Below are positions 1 to 6,039 of a stretch of 6,452 nt of DNA, piece after piece; the first letter of the stretch is position 1, and every line of letters begins with the position of its first letter. Position numbers and translations under genes: made by a program. The stretch lies in NCBI GenBank assembly GCA_937931765.1, contig CALHAO010000122.1, positions 1 through 6,452 of the forward strand, in the 5' to 3' direction. The stretch comes from an uncultured Thiotrichaceae bacterium. GTDB taxonomy: Bacteria; Pseudomonadota; Gammaproteobacteria; Thiotrichales; Thiotrichaceae. The notes under the pieces were generated by a model. That model saw only the letters and a program-made list of their open reading frames with translations. It was not told where the DNA came from and searched no databases.

Positions 1-1026
1 TGTATTACCCTGATAAATAGCTTCCAGCGCCACATCCGTAGACAGAATCAGCTGCACCTTCTGATCATACAACTCATCTACAAAATTCAGAAAGCGCCGT
101 GCCGGATTCTCACTTTCTTCATTCAACACCGGTAGATCTGAAACAATGATCGCCTCATAATTCTCCGCCAACTCGATGTAGTCGCTGGTGGCACGTGGCC
201 CATCAAACAACACCGCAAAATCCATCCAGATAATATTGTCAGCCTTCTTGCGCACCGGCAGTTTGCGGTGATTGACGATAATTTCAATATCAGTCTGCAC
301 CTCACCCTTAGCCATCTCGGCAAAACGTGCTTCCAACTCCTTATCCGACTGAGAAACATTTTTCCGTTCGGCATTGGAAATATCTTCAGCAATATCCTTC
401 ATGCGGTAATCAACGCCGTTATCCAGCTCAACAATGTGCATATGTTGTTTAATCAACTCAATCGCCGGTAAAAAACGCGCCCGTTGCAGGCCATTTTTGT
501 ATAAATCATCCGGAATCCGGTTCGATGTTGTCACAATGACCACATCATTCTGCATCAAGCCTTCAATAATATGCGCCAGGATCATCGCGTCACCAATATC
601 CAACACATGGAATTCATCGATACACAATAACTCGACATCCGCCGCCATTTTTTTAGCTACTTCTTCCAGTGGGCTTTCATGACCACTACCCAACTTACGC
701 AGCTCCTCATGCACCATCAGCATAAAGTGATGATAATGATAACGCTGCTTTTCAAGAATATTCACTTCAGTGAAAAACTGATCCATGATCCATGTTTTGC
801 CACGACCAACACCGCCCCAGAAATAAGCACCTTTGGCGGTGATTTCCTTCTTTTCCTGTTTGCGTGAGAAAAAGCTGAAGCCTTTTTTCTTTAACTGTGG
901 CGGTGGTGTCGGATTTTCCAGCTCATCCAATAAGCCCTGTAACACAGTGATCGCCTTCTCCTGAGCAGGGTCGTGCTGAATCTGGCCGGATTTAATGTCC
1001 TGTTGATAACGCGCAAGCAAGCTCAT
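1..1026 (-). CDS. zapE: ZapE / AFG1-family P-loop ATPase, canonical copy (3' end cut by window)
   Basis: The reading frame is open from an ATG at 1026-1024 to the window edge, giving 342 residues. It stops just after the conserved YQG motif, so roughly 25-35 C-terminal residues should lie outside. Seen: Walker A GGVGRGKT (residues 71-78), Walker B LCIDE (134-138) followed by FHVLDIGDAMIL, sensor-like TTSNR (166-170), NGLQRARFLPAIELIKQH (about 178-195), and ARRF near the C-terminal end. The last two blocks closely match E. coli ZapE. Family knowledge: ZapE is a cytoplasmic ATPase that associates with the FtsZ ring under certain growth conditions; its mitochondrial relative AFG1/LACE1 acts in turnover of respiratory-chain subunits. 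The start agrees with the family N-terminus (MSLLARYQQ), although no good Shine-Dalgarno sequence precedes it. It lies 79 bp downstream of a second zapE-like gene on the same strand and probably has its own promoter. Family assignment is near certain; the cellular role is inferred by homology. Confidence 0.95.
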   Translation of the reverse strand, partial: MSLLARYQQDIKSGQIQHDPAQEKAITVLQGLLDELENPTPPPQLKKKGFSFFSRKQEKKEITAKGAYFWGGVGRGKTWIMDQFFTEVNILEKQRYHYHHFMLMVHEELRKLGSGHESPLEEVAKKMAADVELLCIDEFHVLDIGDAMILAHIIEGLMQNDVVIVTTSNRIPDDLYKNGLQRARFLPAIELIKQHMHIVELDNGVDYRMKDIAEDISNAERKNVSQSDKELEARFAEMAKGEVQTDIEIIVNHRKLPVRKKADNIIWMDFAVLFDGPRATSDYIELAENYEAIIVSDLPVLNEESENPARRFLNFVDELYDQKVQLILSTDVALEAIYQGNT

Positions 1027-1058
1027 GATAAAAGTCTGGGGTTAGGAAAAACAGGCGC

Positions 1059-1070
1059 ATTGTCGACAAT
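1059..1070. promoter_or_regulatory. 12-bp perfect palindrome, possible operator
   Basis: ATTGTCGACAAT equals its own reverse complement and overlaps the predicted -10 of the canonical zapE copy. Its right half is part of a 14-bp sequence (TGTCGACAATCTGC, 1061-1074) repeated exactly at 2340-2353, upstream of the other zapE copy and of sdhC. I do not recognise the cognate regulator. A chance palindrome is possible, but its placement suggests an operator. Confidence 0.4.
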
Positions 1071-1074
1071 CTGC
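1061..1074. repeat. 14-bp direct repeat, copy 1
   Basis: TGTCGACAATCTGC recurs exactly at 2340-2353. After a gap of 12 bp, AACCAC follows (1087-1092); the other copy has the same hexamer after a 13-bp gap. Each copy lies upstream of a zapE-family gene in the same orientation, which fits either a shared regulatory site or a remnant of the gene duplication. Confidence 0.7.
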
Positions 1075-1105
1075 TATTTATATGTCAACCACCACTCCGA
1101 AATTT

Positions 1106-2212
1106 TTACCCATCGAGGCGATTAGCTGTATGCATCGCGATTAACCGGCTCAGCGTTCGTTTGAATGCAAATGTCAGGCGCTTGCCCTGATACAACTGAT
1201 CCAGCGTAGCTTCGGCAGAGAAATACAAACGCACCTTACGGTCATACAGCTCGTCCACCATATTAAAGAAACGGCGAGCAGCGGGTTCATCCTCTTCCGT
1301 CAACACATGAACATTCGACAACATCACCACTTCATAACGGTCAGTCATCCAAATATAGTCGCTGGTGGTGCGTGTGCCTTCGCAGGCCACCGAGAATTCC
1401 AACCAGATAATATTGTCACACGCCCGGCGCACCGGAACCTGCCGGTGATTGATGGTGAACACAACATCCTGCGCCACGTCACCCTGCTGTAGCTCATCAA
1501 AACAGGCTGCCAGTTGTATTTCATCCAGCGTACCCAGCTGCGGATTCTCACCATAATCCCGCTCAGCCTGTATCGTGCGGTAATCCAGCTCCGTATCAAG
1601 ATGCATGACCTGCATCTGCTGCTGCATATAGTCAGTATAGGGTACGAACATATCGCGTTTTAAGCTGCCCTGATACAACTCATCGGGGTGACGGTTTGAA
1701 GTGGATACCAATACCACATTATTACGCATCAGGTGATCCAGCACCGGCAATAATAAACGCGCGTTCGCCACCTCAGTCAAATGCAGCTCATCCAGACACA
1801 ATAGATGTGTATCCTGGGCAAACGCTTCAGCAATCGCCTGTAATGGGGCTTCCTGATCCGGGTGTTGTTTAATTGCTTTGTGCAACATCTCCATAAAGTG
1901 ATGGAAGTGGAAACGCTTTTTATAGGGTGTCTCTACTGATTCAAAAAATAGATCCATCAACCAGGTTTTACCCCGACCAACGCCACCCCAAAGATAAAGA
2001 CCCTTTAATGATGGCGGAAACACGGCAACTTCGTCATTTTTAAAAAAACTGAAAAAGCCACCGGATTTTTTGGTAGCAGGTGCAGATGGTGCTGGCAGAT
2101 TTTCCAATGCGACAGAAAGCTGGTTTAACTGAATAACAGCTTTTAACTGCACCGGGTCAGCCGTAATCTCCCCGCTGTTGAGCTTTTGTTGGTATTTTTC
2201 TAGCAAATTCAT
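1106..2212 (-). CDS. Diverged ZapE/AFG1-family ATPase paralogue
   Basis: This gene encodes 368 residues from the ATG at 2212. An in-frame ATG at 2287 would add 25 residues, but the internal start gives the family-like N-terminus MNLLEKYQQKL and has a GGGG ribosome-binding candidate 9 bases upstream. Seen: Walker A GGVGRGKT (76-83), Walker B LLCLDE (137-142), sensor-like STSNR (170-174), ARRFF (312-316) and the C-terminal YQGKRLTFAF block (341-350). In the first 38 residues 19 are identical to the downstream copy, so the duplication is old. Compared with canonical ZapE, the stretch after Walker B reads LHLTEVANARLL instead of FHVxDIxDAMLL, and NGLQRARFLPAI is replaced by GSLKRDMFVPYT. Membership in the ATPase family is clear and ATP hydrolysis is probably retained. 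Changed partner-contact regions suggest a different partner or substrate, which is an inference. It is divergent from the sdh operon. Confidence 0.92.
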   Translation of the reverse strand: MNLLEKYQQKLNSGEITADPVQLKAVIQLNQLSVALENLPAPSAPATKKSGGFFSFFKNDEVAVFPPSLKGLYLWGGVGRGKTWLMDLFFESVETPYKKRFHFHHFMEMLHKAIKQHPDQEAPLQAIAEAFAQDTHLLCLDELHLTEVANARLLLPVLDHLMRNNVVLVSTSNRHPDELYQGSLKRDMFVPYTDYMQQQMQVMHLDTELDYRTIQAERDYGENPQLGTLDEIQLAACFDELQQGDVAQDVVFTINHRQVPVRRACDNIIWLEFSVACEGTRTTSDYIWMTDRYEVVMLSNVHVLTEEDEPAARRFFNMVDELYDRKVRLYFSAEATLDQLYQGKRLTFAFKRTLSRLIAMHTANRLDG

Positions 2213-2221
2213 GTTAATCAA

Positions 2222-2225
2222 CCCC
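2222..2225 (-). promoter_or_regulatory. Ribosome-binding candidate supporting the 2212 start
   Basis: On the minus strand a GGGG run ends 9 bases before the ATG at 2212. It is weak as a Shine-Dalgarno sequence, but together with homology of the following residues it favours this start over the upstream in-frame ATG codons at 2287 and 2227. Confidence 0.4.
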
Positions 2226-2274
2226 ATTTCTTTTTGAACAGCCGACACTAAAAAATAAGCCAAAATGTCAACAT

Positions 2275-2288
2275 TGTGCACCTGCACA
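2275..2288. repeat. Short inverted repeat in the zapE-sdhC divergent region
   Basis: TGTGCA (2275-2280) and TGCACA (2283-2288) form a perfect 6-bp inverted repeat with a 2-bp centre. It lies about 60 bp upstream of the zapE-like start and just before the candidate sdhC promoter. It may be a protein-binding site; no regulator is recognised and chance occurrence is possible. Confidence 0.35.
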
Positions 2289-2289
2289 C

Positions 2290-2318
2290 TTGGAAAATAT
2301 GTAAATTCAGGCTAATAT
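2290..2318 (+). promoter_or_regulatory. Candidate sigma70 promoter of the sdh operon
   Basis: TTGGAA (2290-2295) and TAATAT (2313-2318) each match 4 of 6 consensus positions and are separated by exactly 17 bp. Transcription would start near 2325 and leave a leader of about 70 bases before sdhC. The repeated palindromic element at 2340-2353 would then lie just downstream of the start, a position suited to repression. The rest of the 184-bp intergenic region (2213-2396) is AT-rich and shows no ORF. Confidence 0.4.
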
Positions 2319-2339
2319 TACCCACTTGTCAGATCGTCA

Positions 2340-2353
2340 TGTCGACAATCTGC
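2340..2353. repeat. 14-bp direct repeat, copy 2 (with 8-bp palindromic core)
   Basis: This is an exact second copy of TGTCGACAATCTGC (first at 1061-1074). The core TGTCGACA (2340-2347) is palindromic. CAGAT (2330-2334) and ATCTG (2348-2352) form a further inverted pair around it. It sits between the predicted sdh transcription start and the sdhC ATG, and upstream of the zapE paralogue on the other strand. A shared operator is the simplest reading, unproven. Confidence 0.6.
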
Positions 2354-2396
2354 AGAATACATACATAACCACATACAGGTTCTCAAATATCTGCTT

Positions 2397-2774
2397 ATGA
2401 AGACTTCCACCAATAGACCGTTATCACCTCATCTAGAAGTGTATAAACCGCAACTCACCTCCATTTTATCCATATTCCATCGTGGCACAGGCGTTGTTCT
2501 GGCCATCGGCTCAATACTGGTTGCTTACTGGTTAAGTGCTATTGCGACCGGCCCTGAAGCCTTTGCCAGCGCAAATGGCATTTTAGGATCATTTCTGGGC
2601 AAAATAATACTCTTTGGCTGGACATGGGCGCTATTTTATCACTTGTGCAATGGTATCCGCCACCTGATGTGGGATTCCGGTTTCGGTTTCGATATATCCA
2701 CGACTTACCTGACCGGTAAAATTGTACTGGGTGCTTCCGTTGTTCTGACCATTCTATTGTGGCTGGTCGCTTAA
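2397..2774 (+). CDS. sdhC: Succinate dehydrogenase cytochrome b556 subunit (membrane anchor SdhC)
   Basis: This is one of two inner-membrane anchors of complex II, which passes electrons from the iron-sulfur subunit to ubiquinone and binds heme b. The 125-residue length is typical. The N-terminus carries the family signature RPLSPHLEVYK (7-17) followed by SIFHRGTG (25-32); S25 and R29 correspond to E. coli Ser27 and Arg31 of the quinone site. Three membrane helices are visible at about 33-50, 62-84 and 107-125. H82 in FYHLCNGIRH matches the heme ligand His84 of E. coli. It is the first gene of the sdhCDABE operon. The ATG lacks a strong Shine-Dalgarno sequence (the nearest AGG is 17 bases upstream), which is unlike the downstream genes; the start is supported by homology. 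Confidence 0.97.
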   Translation: MKTSTNRPLSPHLEVYKPQLTSILSIFHRGTGVVLAIGSILVAYWLSAIATGPEAFASANGILGSFLGKIILFGWTWALFYHLCNGIRHLMWDSGFGFDISTTYLTGKIVLGASVVLTILLWLVA

Positions 2775-2795
2775 CCTGGATTTAAGGATTTCATT

Positions 2796-3176
2796 ATGAG
2801 TTTGATAACCCCGCTTAAGAAAGCCCGTGGTCTGGGTTCAGCCAAAGACGGCACACACCATTGGTGGATGCAGCGTGTGACTGCTATCGCATTGGTTCCA
2901 CTGACCTTATGGGCTGCTTTCTCTGTTGCCAGTATGGCTGGCGAAAGTTACGAAGTGGTACTCACCTATTTCGCGTCACCTTTTAATGTTGCTATGTTCT
3001 GCCTGTTTTTGTTTGCAGGCTTCTATCATGCCTCACTCGGCCTGCAGGTTGTTATTGAAGATTATGTTCATAACGAAGGTTTGAAACTGGGTATGTTAAT
3101 CGGTGCTAAGTTTGCATTGGCACTGACCGGCATTATGAGCATTTTTGCAGTATTACGTACCGCGTTTGGCAGCTGA
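2796..3176 (+). CDS. sdhD: Succinate dehydrogenase hydrophobic membrane anchor (SdhD)
   Basis: This second membrane anchor of complex II pairs with SdhC to hold heme b and form the quinone site. It has 126 residues. The N-terminal cytoplasmic stretch contains HHWWMQRVTAIALVPL (21-36), a family hallmark. Three hydrophobic helices lie at about 28-48, 57-80 and 98-121. H78 in FYHASLGLQ corresponds to the second heme ligand (E. coli His71), and D89-Y90 to the Asp82-Tyr83 pair at the quinone site. A Shine-Dalgarno AAGGA (2784-2788) lies 7 bases before the ATG. The gene starts 21 bp after sdhC. Confidence 0.97.
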   Translation: MSLITPLKKARGLGSAKDGTHHWWMQRVTAIALVPLTLWAAFSVASMAGESYEVVLTYFASPFNVAMFCLFLFAGFYHASLGLQVVIEDYVHNEGLKLGMLIGAKFALALTGIMSIFAVLRTAFGS

Positions 3177-3190
3177 GGAGCGATTAATTC

Positions 3191-4978
3191 ATGTCTGAGT
3201 ACAAAATTGAACACCATACCTACGATGTTATTGTAGTAGGTGCCGGTGGTGCGGGTTTGCGTGCCACTTTTGGAATGGCAGTGAAAGGCTTATCAACAGC
3301 CTGTATCACTAAAGTATTCCCGACCCGTAGCCACACCGTCGCAGCACAGGGCGGCATGTCCGCAGCACTGGGTAATATGGGTGAAGATAAATGGCAGTGG
3401 CATATGTATGACACTGTGAAAGGTTCGGATTGGCTGGGCGACCAGGATGCTATCGAATACATGTGCCGTGAAGCAATTCCGGCGGTAATCGAATTAGAGC
3501 ATCAGGGTGTACCCTTCTCACGTACAGAAGAAGGCCGCATTTACCAACGTCCGTTTGGTGGCATGACCACTAACTTCGGTGAAGGTACTGCTGAACGTAC
3601 TTGCGCAGCGGCTGACCGCACTGGTCACGCGATTCTGCACACGCTGTATCAACAGTCGCTGCGTCATAATGCCGAGTTTTACATTGAGCATTTCGCCACT
3701 GACCTGATCATGGACGAAGACGGTGTTTGTCGTGGTGTCATGGCGTGGGATCTGACCACGGGTGTGTTACGTATTTTCCGTGCCCAACAAGTGATCCTGG
3801 CTACCGGTGGTTACGGTCGTGCTTACTTCTCCGCCACATCAGCTCACACTTGTACTGGTGATGGTAATGGCATGGTGACTCGTGCGGGCCTGCCTTTGCA
3901 GGATATGGAGTTCACCCAGTTCCATCCAACCGGTATCTACGGCTCAGGCTGTCTGATCACCGAGGGTGTGCGTGGTGAAGGTGGTTACCTGACCAATTCC
4001 GAAGGCGAGCGTTTCATGGAGCGTTATGCGCCCAATGCCAAAGATTTGGCATCACGTGATGTCGTTAGCCGCTCAATGACCATGGAAATTAATGAAGGTC
4101 GTGGCGTTGGTGATAAAAAAGATCACATCTATCTGCACCTTGAGCACCTTGGCCCTGAAGTGATTAATGAACGCCTGCCGGGTATCGCAGAAAGCGCGAA
4201 GATTTTTGCTGGTGTTGATGTTGCTAAAGAACCTATCCCGGTTATTCCGACGGTACATTACAACATGGGTGGTATCCCGACCAATGTTCATGGTGAAGTC
4301 GTCACCTTAAGAGACGGTGATCCTGATGCTGTGGTTTCCGGTCTGATGGCCATCGGTGAGTGTGCTTGTGTATCGGTACACGGTGCGAACCGCTTGGGTT
4401 CTAACTCATTGCTGGATATTGTGGTCTTTGGACGTGCGGCAGCAAATCGTTGTGCTGAAACCATCACACCAGGCGCAAATCAGCCAGCACTGCCACAAGC
4501 CGGTGTTGATAAAGCGATTGAGCGTTTTGACAAAATCCGTAACTCAGATGGCGAACTGACTACCGCTGAAATCCGTGCTGATATGCAGGATGTTATGCAA
4601 AAGCACGCTGCTGTATTCCGTACCGGTGAGACGCTGACGGAAGGTGTTGATAAGATGAATAAGATCTATCAGGACTTTAAAAACGTTAAGGTAGAAGATC
4701 GTGGCATGATCTGGAATTCTGACCTGATGGAGACTCTTGAGCTGGCTAACTTGCTGGAATGCGCGCAGCCTTCGATCCAGGGCGGTCTGAACCGTACAGA
4801 AAGTCGTGGCGCACATGCGCGTGAGGATCATCCCGACCGGAATGATGATGAGTGGATGAAACACACGCTGGCGTGGGTAGATGAGGATGGACAGTGCGAA
4901 ATTGATTTCCGCCCGGTGCATACTTATACACTGACTGATGAAGTCGAATACATCGCACCTAAGAAGCGTGTTTACTAA
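3191..4978 (+). CDS. sdhA: Succinate dehydrogenase flavoprotein subunit (SdhA)
   Basis: This is the catalytic subunit of complex II: it oxidises succinate to fumarate on the cytoplasmic face and passes electrons to SdhB. At 595 residues it is full length. The N-terminus shows the dinucleotide-binding motif GAGGAGLR (17-24). H48 in RSHTVAAQGG is the residue expected to carry covalent FAD (E. coli His45). Active-site residues are in place: H245 in FHPTG, R289 in SRDVVSRS (E. coli Arg286), H356 in HYNMGG and R401 in GANRLGSNSLLD. The stretch KDHIYLHLEHLGPEV and the flanking sequence resemble alphaproteobacterial and mitochondrial SdhA more than E. coli SdhA. The Shine-Dalgarno GAGGAG (3175-3180) overlaps the sdhD stop codon, suggesting coupled translation; the ATG is 10 bases further on. 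Confidence 0.99.
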   Translation: MSEYKIEHHTYDVIVVGAGGAGLRATFGMAVKGLSTACITKVFPTRSHTVAAQGGMSAALGNMGEDKWQWHMYDTVKGSDWLGDQDAIEYMCREAIPAVIELEHQGVPFSRTEEGRIYQRPFGGMTTNFGEGTAERTCAAADRTGHAILHTLYQQSLRHNAEFYIEHFATDLIMDEDGVCRGVMAWDLTTGVLRIFRAQQVILATGGYGRAYFSATSAHTCTGDGNGMVTRAGLPLQDMEFTQFHPTGIYGSGCLITEGVRGEGGYLTNSEGERFMERYAPNAKDLASRDVVSRSMTMEINEGRGVGDKKDHIYLHLEHLGPEVINERLPGIAESAKIFAGVDVAKEPIPVIPTVHYNMGGIPTNVHGEVVTLRDGDPDAVVSGLMAIGECACVSVHGANRLGSNSLLDIVVFGRAAANRCAETITPGANQPALPQAGVDKAIERFDKIRNSDGELTTAEIRADMQDVMQKHAAVFRTGETLTEGVDKMNKIYQDFKNVKVEDRGMIWNSDLMETLELANLLECAQPSIQGGLNRTESRGAHAREDHPDRNDDEWMKHTLAWVDEDGQCEIDFRPVHTYTLTDEVEYIAPKKRVY

Positions 4979-4989
4979 GGAGTACGATC

Positions 4990-5769
4990 ATGGCTGAATT
5001 TAAACTACCGGCAAACTCTGTCGTTAAAAAAGGCAAAACCTGGCCTGCTCCGAAAGGCGCTACGCGCACCCGGAATTTCAGAATCTATCGTTATGATCCT
5101 GATACAGGCTCAAACCCACGTTGGGATAATTTTGAGGTTGATTTAGACGATTGCGCTCCTATGGTACTGGATGCGCTGATCAAGATTAAAAATGAAGTCG
5201 ATCCATCGTTAACTTTCCGTCGCTCGTGCCGTGAAGGCATTTGTGGCTCTTGTGCGATGAACATTGGGGGCACCAATACACTGGCGTGTATCAAAGCCAT
5301 TGAAGATGTTGAAGGTGATATTACCATCAGCCCACTACCGCACATGGAAGTGGTTAAAGATCTGGTACCCGACCTGACACATTTCTATGCGCAGTATGCT
5401 TCTGTACAACCGTGGATGCAGACTGATACCGTTGCACCACAAGATCGTGAGCGCCTGCAATCACCGGAAGACAGAAAGAAACTCGACGGTCTGTATGAGT
5501 GCATTTTATGTGCAAGTTGCTCAACATCCTGCCCGAGCTACTGGTGGAATGGTGATCGTTATCTTGGCCCGGCGACACTGCTACAGGCATACCGTTGGGT
5601 AATTGATAGCCGCGATGAGGCTACTGGTGATCGTCTGGACAACCTGGAAGATCCGTTCAAACTGTATCGTTGCCATACCATTATGAACTGTACCAATACC
5701 TGTCCGAAGGGGTTAAATCCGGCTCAGGCTATTGGTTCATTGAAGCAGATGATGCTGGAACGTCGATAA
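4990..5769 (+). CDS. sdhB: Succinate dehydrogenase iron-sulfur subunit (SdhB)
   Basis: This subunit carries electrons from SdhA to ubiquinone through three iron-sulfur clusters. All ligands are visible: C80, C85, C88 and C100 for [2Fe-2S]; C171, C174, C177 and C238 for [4Fe-4S]; C181, C228 and C234 for [3Fe-4S]. W186 and H229 match quinone-site residues Trp164 and His207 of E. coli. At 259 residues it is about 20 longer than E. coli SdhB, mainly through an N-terminal extension. Blocks such as SPLPHMEVVKDLVPDL and FYAQYASVQPW are typical of the alphaproteobacterial/mitochondrial type, also found in some gammaproteobacteria. The Shine-Dalgarno AAGGAG (4977-4982) overlaps the sdhA stop codon and lies 7 bases before the ATG. 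Confidence 0.99.
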   Translation: MAEFKLPANSVVKKGKTWPAPKGATRTRNFRIYRYDPDTGSNPRWDNFEVDLDDCAPMVLDALIKIKNEVDPSLTFRRSCREGICGSCAMNIGGTNTLACIKAIEDVEGDITISPLPHMEVVKDLVPDLTHFYAQYASVQPWMQTDTVAPQDRERLQSPEDRKKLDGLYECILCASCSTSCPSYWWNGDRYLGPATLLQAYRWVIDSRDEATGDRLDNLEDPFKLYRCHTIMNCTNTCPKGLNPAQAIGSLKQMMLERR

Positions 5770-5773
5770 CATT

Positions 5774-6004
5774 ATGAGCGAAAAATCCCGATTCAAAATG
5801 CGTTGCCGTCGCGGCATGAAAGAGCTGGACTTCGTGTTGACACGGTATCTGGAGCGTCATTTTGAATCTGCGGATAAAGAAGAAATCCGGTTGTTTGATG
5901 AACTGCTGGAATTACAGGACCCCGTATTATTCGGGGTTCTGTTTCAACTTGAACCGACTCCGGAACATTTCCTTACATTGGCGGAAAAAATCCGCCAAGT
6001 CTGA
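5774..6004 (+). CDS. sdhE: SDH assembly / flavinylation factor SdhE (CptB, YgfY family)
   Basis: This is a small soluble protein of 76 residues, the usual size for the family. The hallmark RGxxE motif is present as RGMKE (13-17) in the context RCRRGMKELD, and the rest is helical and acidic, ending DPVLFG (49-54) and a short C-terminal helix. Family knowledge: SdhE binds SdhA and promotes covalent attachment of FAD. The gene begins 4 bp after the sdhB stop with no good Shine-Dalgarno sequence, so translation probably depends on ribosomes finishing sdhB. Its place as fifth gene of the operon directly fits its role; in E. coli it lies elsewhere on the chromosome. Its 3' half contains two GC-rich hairpins. 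Confidence 0.95.
   Translation: MSEKSRFKMRCRRGMKELDFVLTRYLERHFESADKEEIRLFDELLELQDPVLFGVLFQLEPTPEHFLTLAEKIRQV
5917..5939 (+). other. Hairpin inside sdhE
   Basis: GGACCCCG (5917-5924) can pair with CGGGGTTC (5932-5939) with one G-U pair and a 7-base loop. It is coding sequence for the DPVLFG region, so the pairing could be coincidental. It precedes a second hairpin by about 40 bases. Confidence 0.4.
5978..5998 (+). terminator. Perfect 8-bp hairpin at the 3' end of sdhE, possible operon-end structure
   Basis: TTGGCGGA (5978-5985) and TCCGCCAA (5991-5998) form a perfect 8-bp stem with a loop of five A residues, ending three bases before the sdhE stop codon. A run of T follows only at 6017-6020, so it is not a classic intrinsic terminator. 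It could instead mark or protect the 3' end of the sdh transcript, or limit read-through into the convergent gene. The structure is certain as sequence; the function is a guess. Confidence 0.35.
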
Positions 6005-6039
6005 TAAGGCCTGAAGTTTTACAGGTAAGGCTAAAACAA

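Larger units (their letters stand above)
1059..1088 (-). promoter_or_regulatory. Candidate sigma70 promoter of the canonical zapE copy
   Basis: Reading the minus strand, a perfect -35 box TTGACA (1088-1083) is followed after 18 bp by GACAAT (1064-1059), which matches 4 of 6 positions of the -10 consensus. Transcription would start near 1052, about 25 bases before the ATG at 1026. The -10 box overlaps a 12-bp palindrome, so a repressor bound there would block it. This is inferred from sequence only. Confidence 0.45.

Noticed and set aside
268..867. Series of short open frames on the plus strand in the first kilobase
   Set aside because: They are antisense to the partial zapE gene, whose frame carries intact Walker A and B motifs without interruption.
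2266..2271. Perfect TTGACA on the minus strand upstream of the zapE paralogue, resembling a -35 box
   Set aside because: No acceptable -10 box is found 16-18 bp downstream (the candidates are GTGTCG and neighbours), so I did not call a promoter although the true one may be nearby.
2213..2287. N-terminal extension of the zapE paralogue from the ATG at 2287
   Set aside because: The extra 25 residues do not resemble the family N-terminus, whereas residues after the ATG at 2212 align with the other copy from its first methionine.
4544..4921. 125-codon open frame on the minus strand inside sdhA
   Set aside because: It lies wholly antisense to a full-length conserved gene, shows no recognisable domain, and has a composition typical of a shadow frame.
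6009..6026. GCCTG/CAGGT pairing between sdhE and the convergent gene as a bidirectional terminator
   Set aside because: The stem is only 4 bp plus a wobble, with an 8-base loop and no adjacent T-run in either direction.
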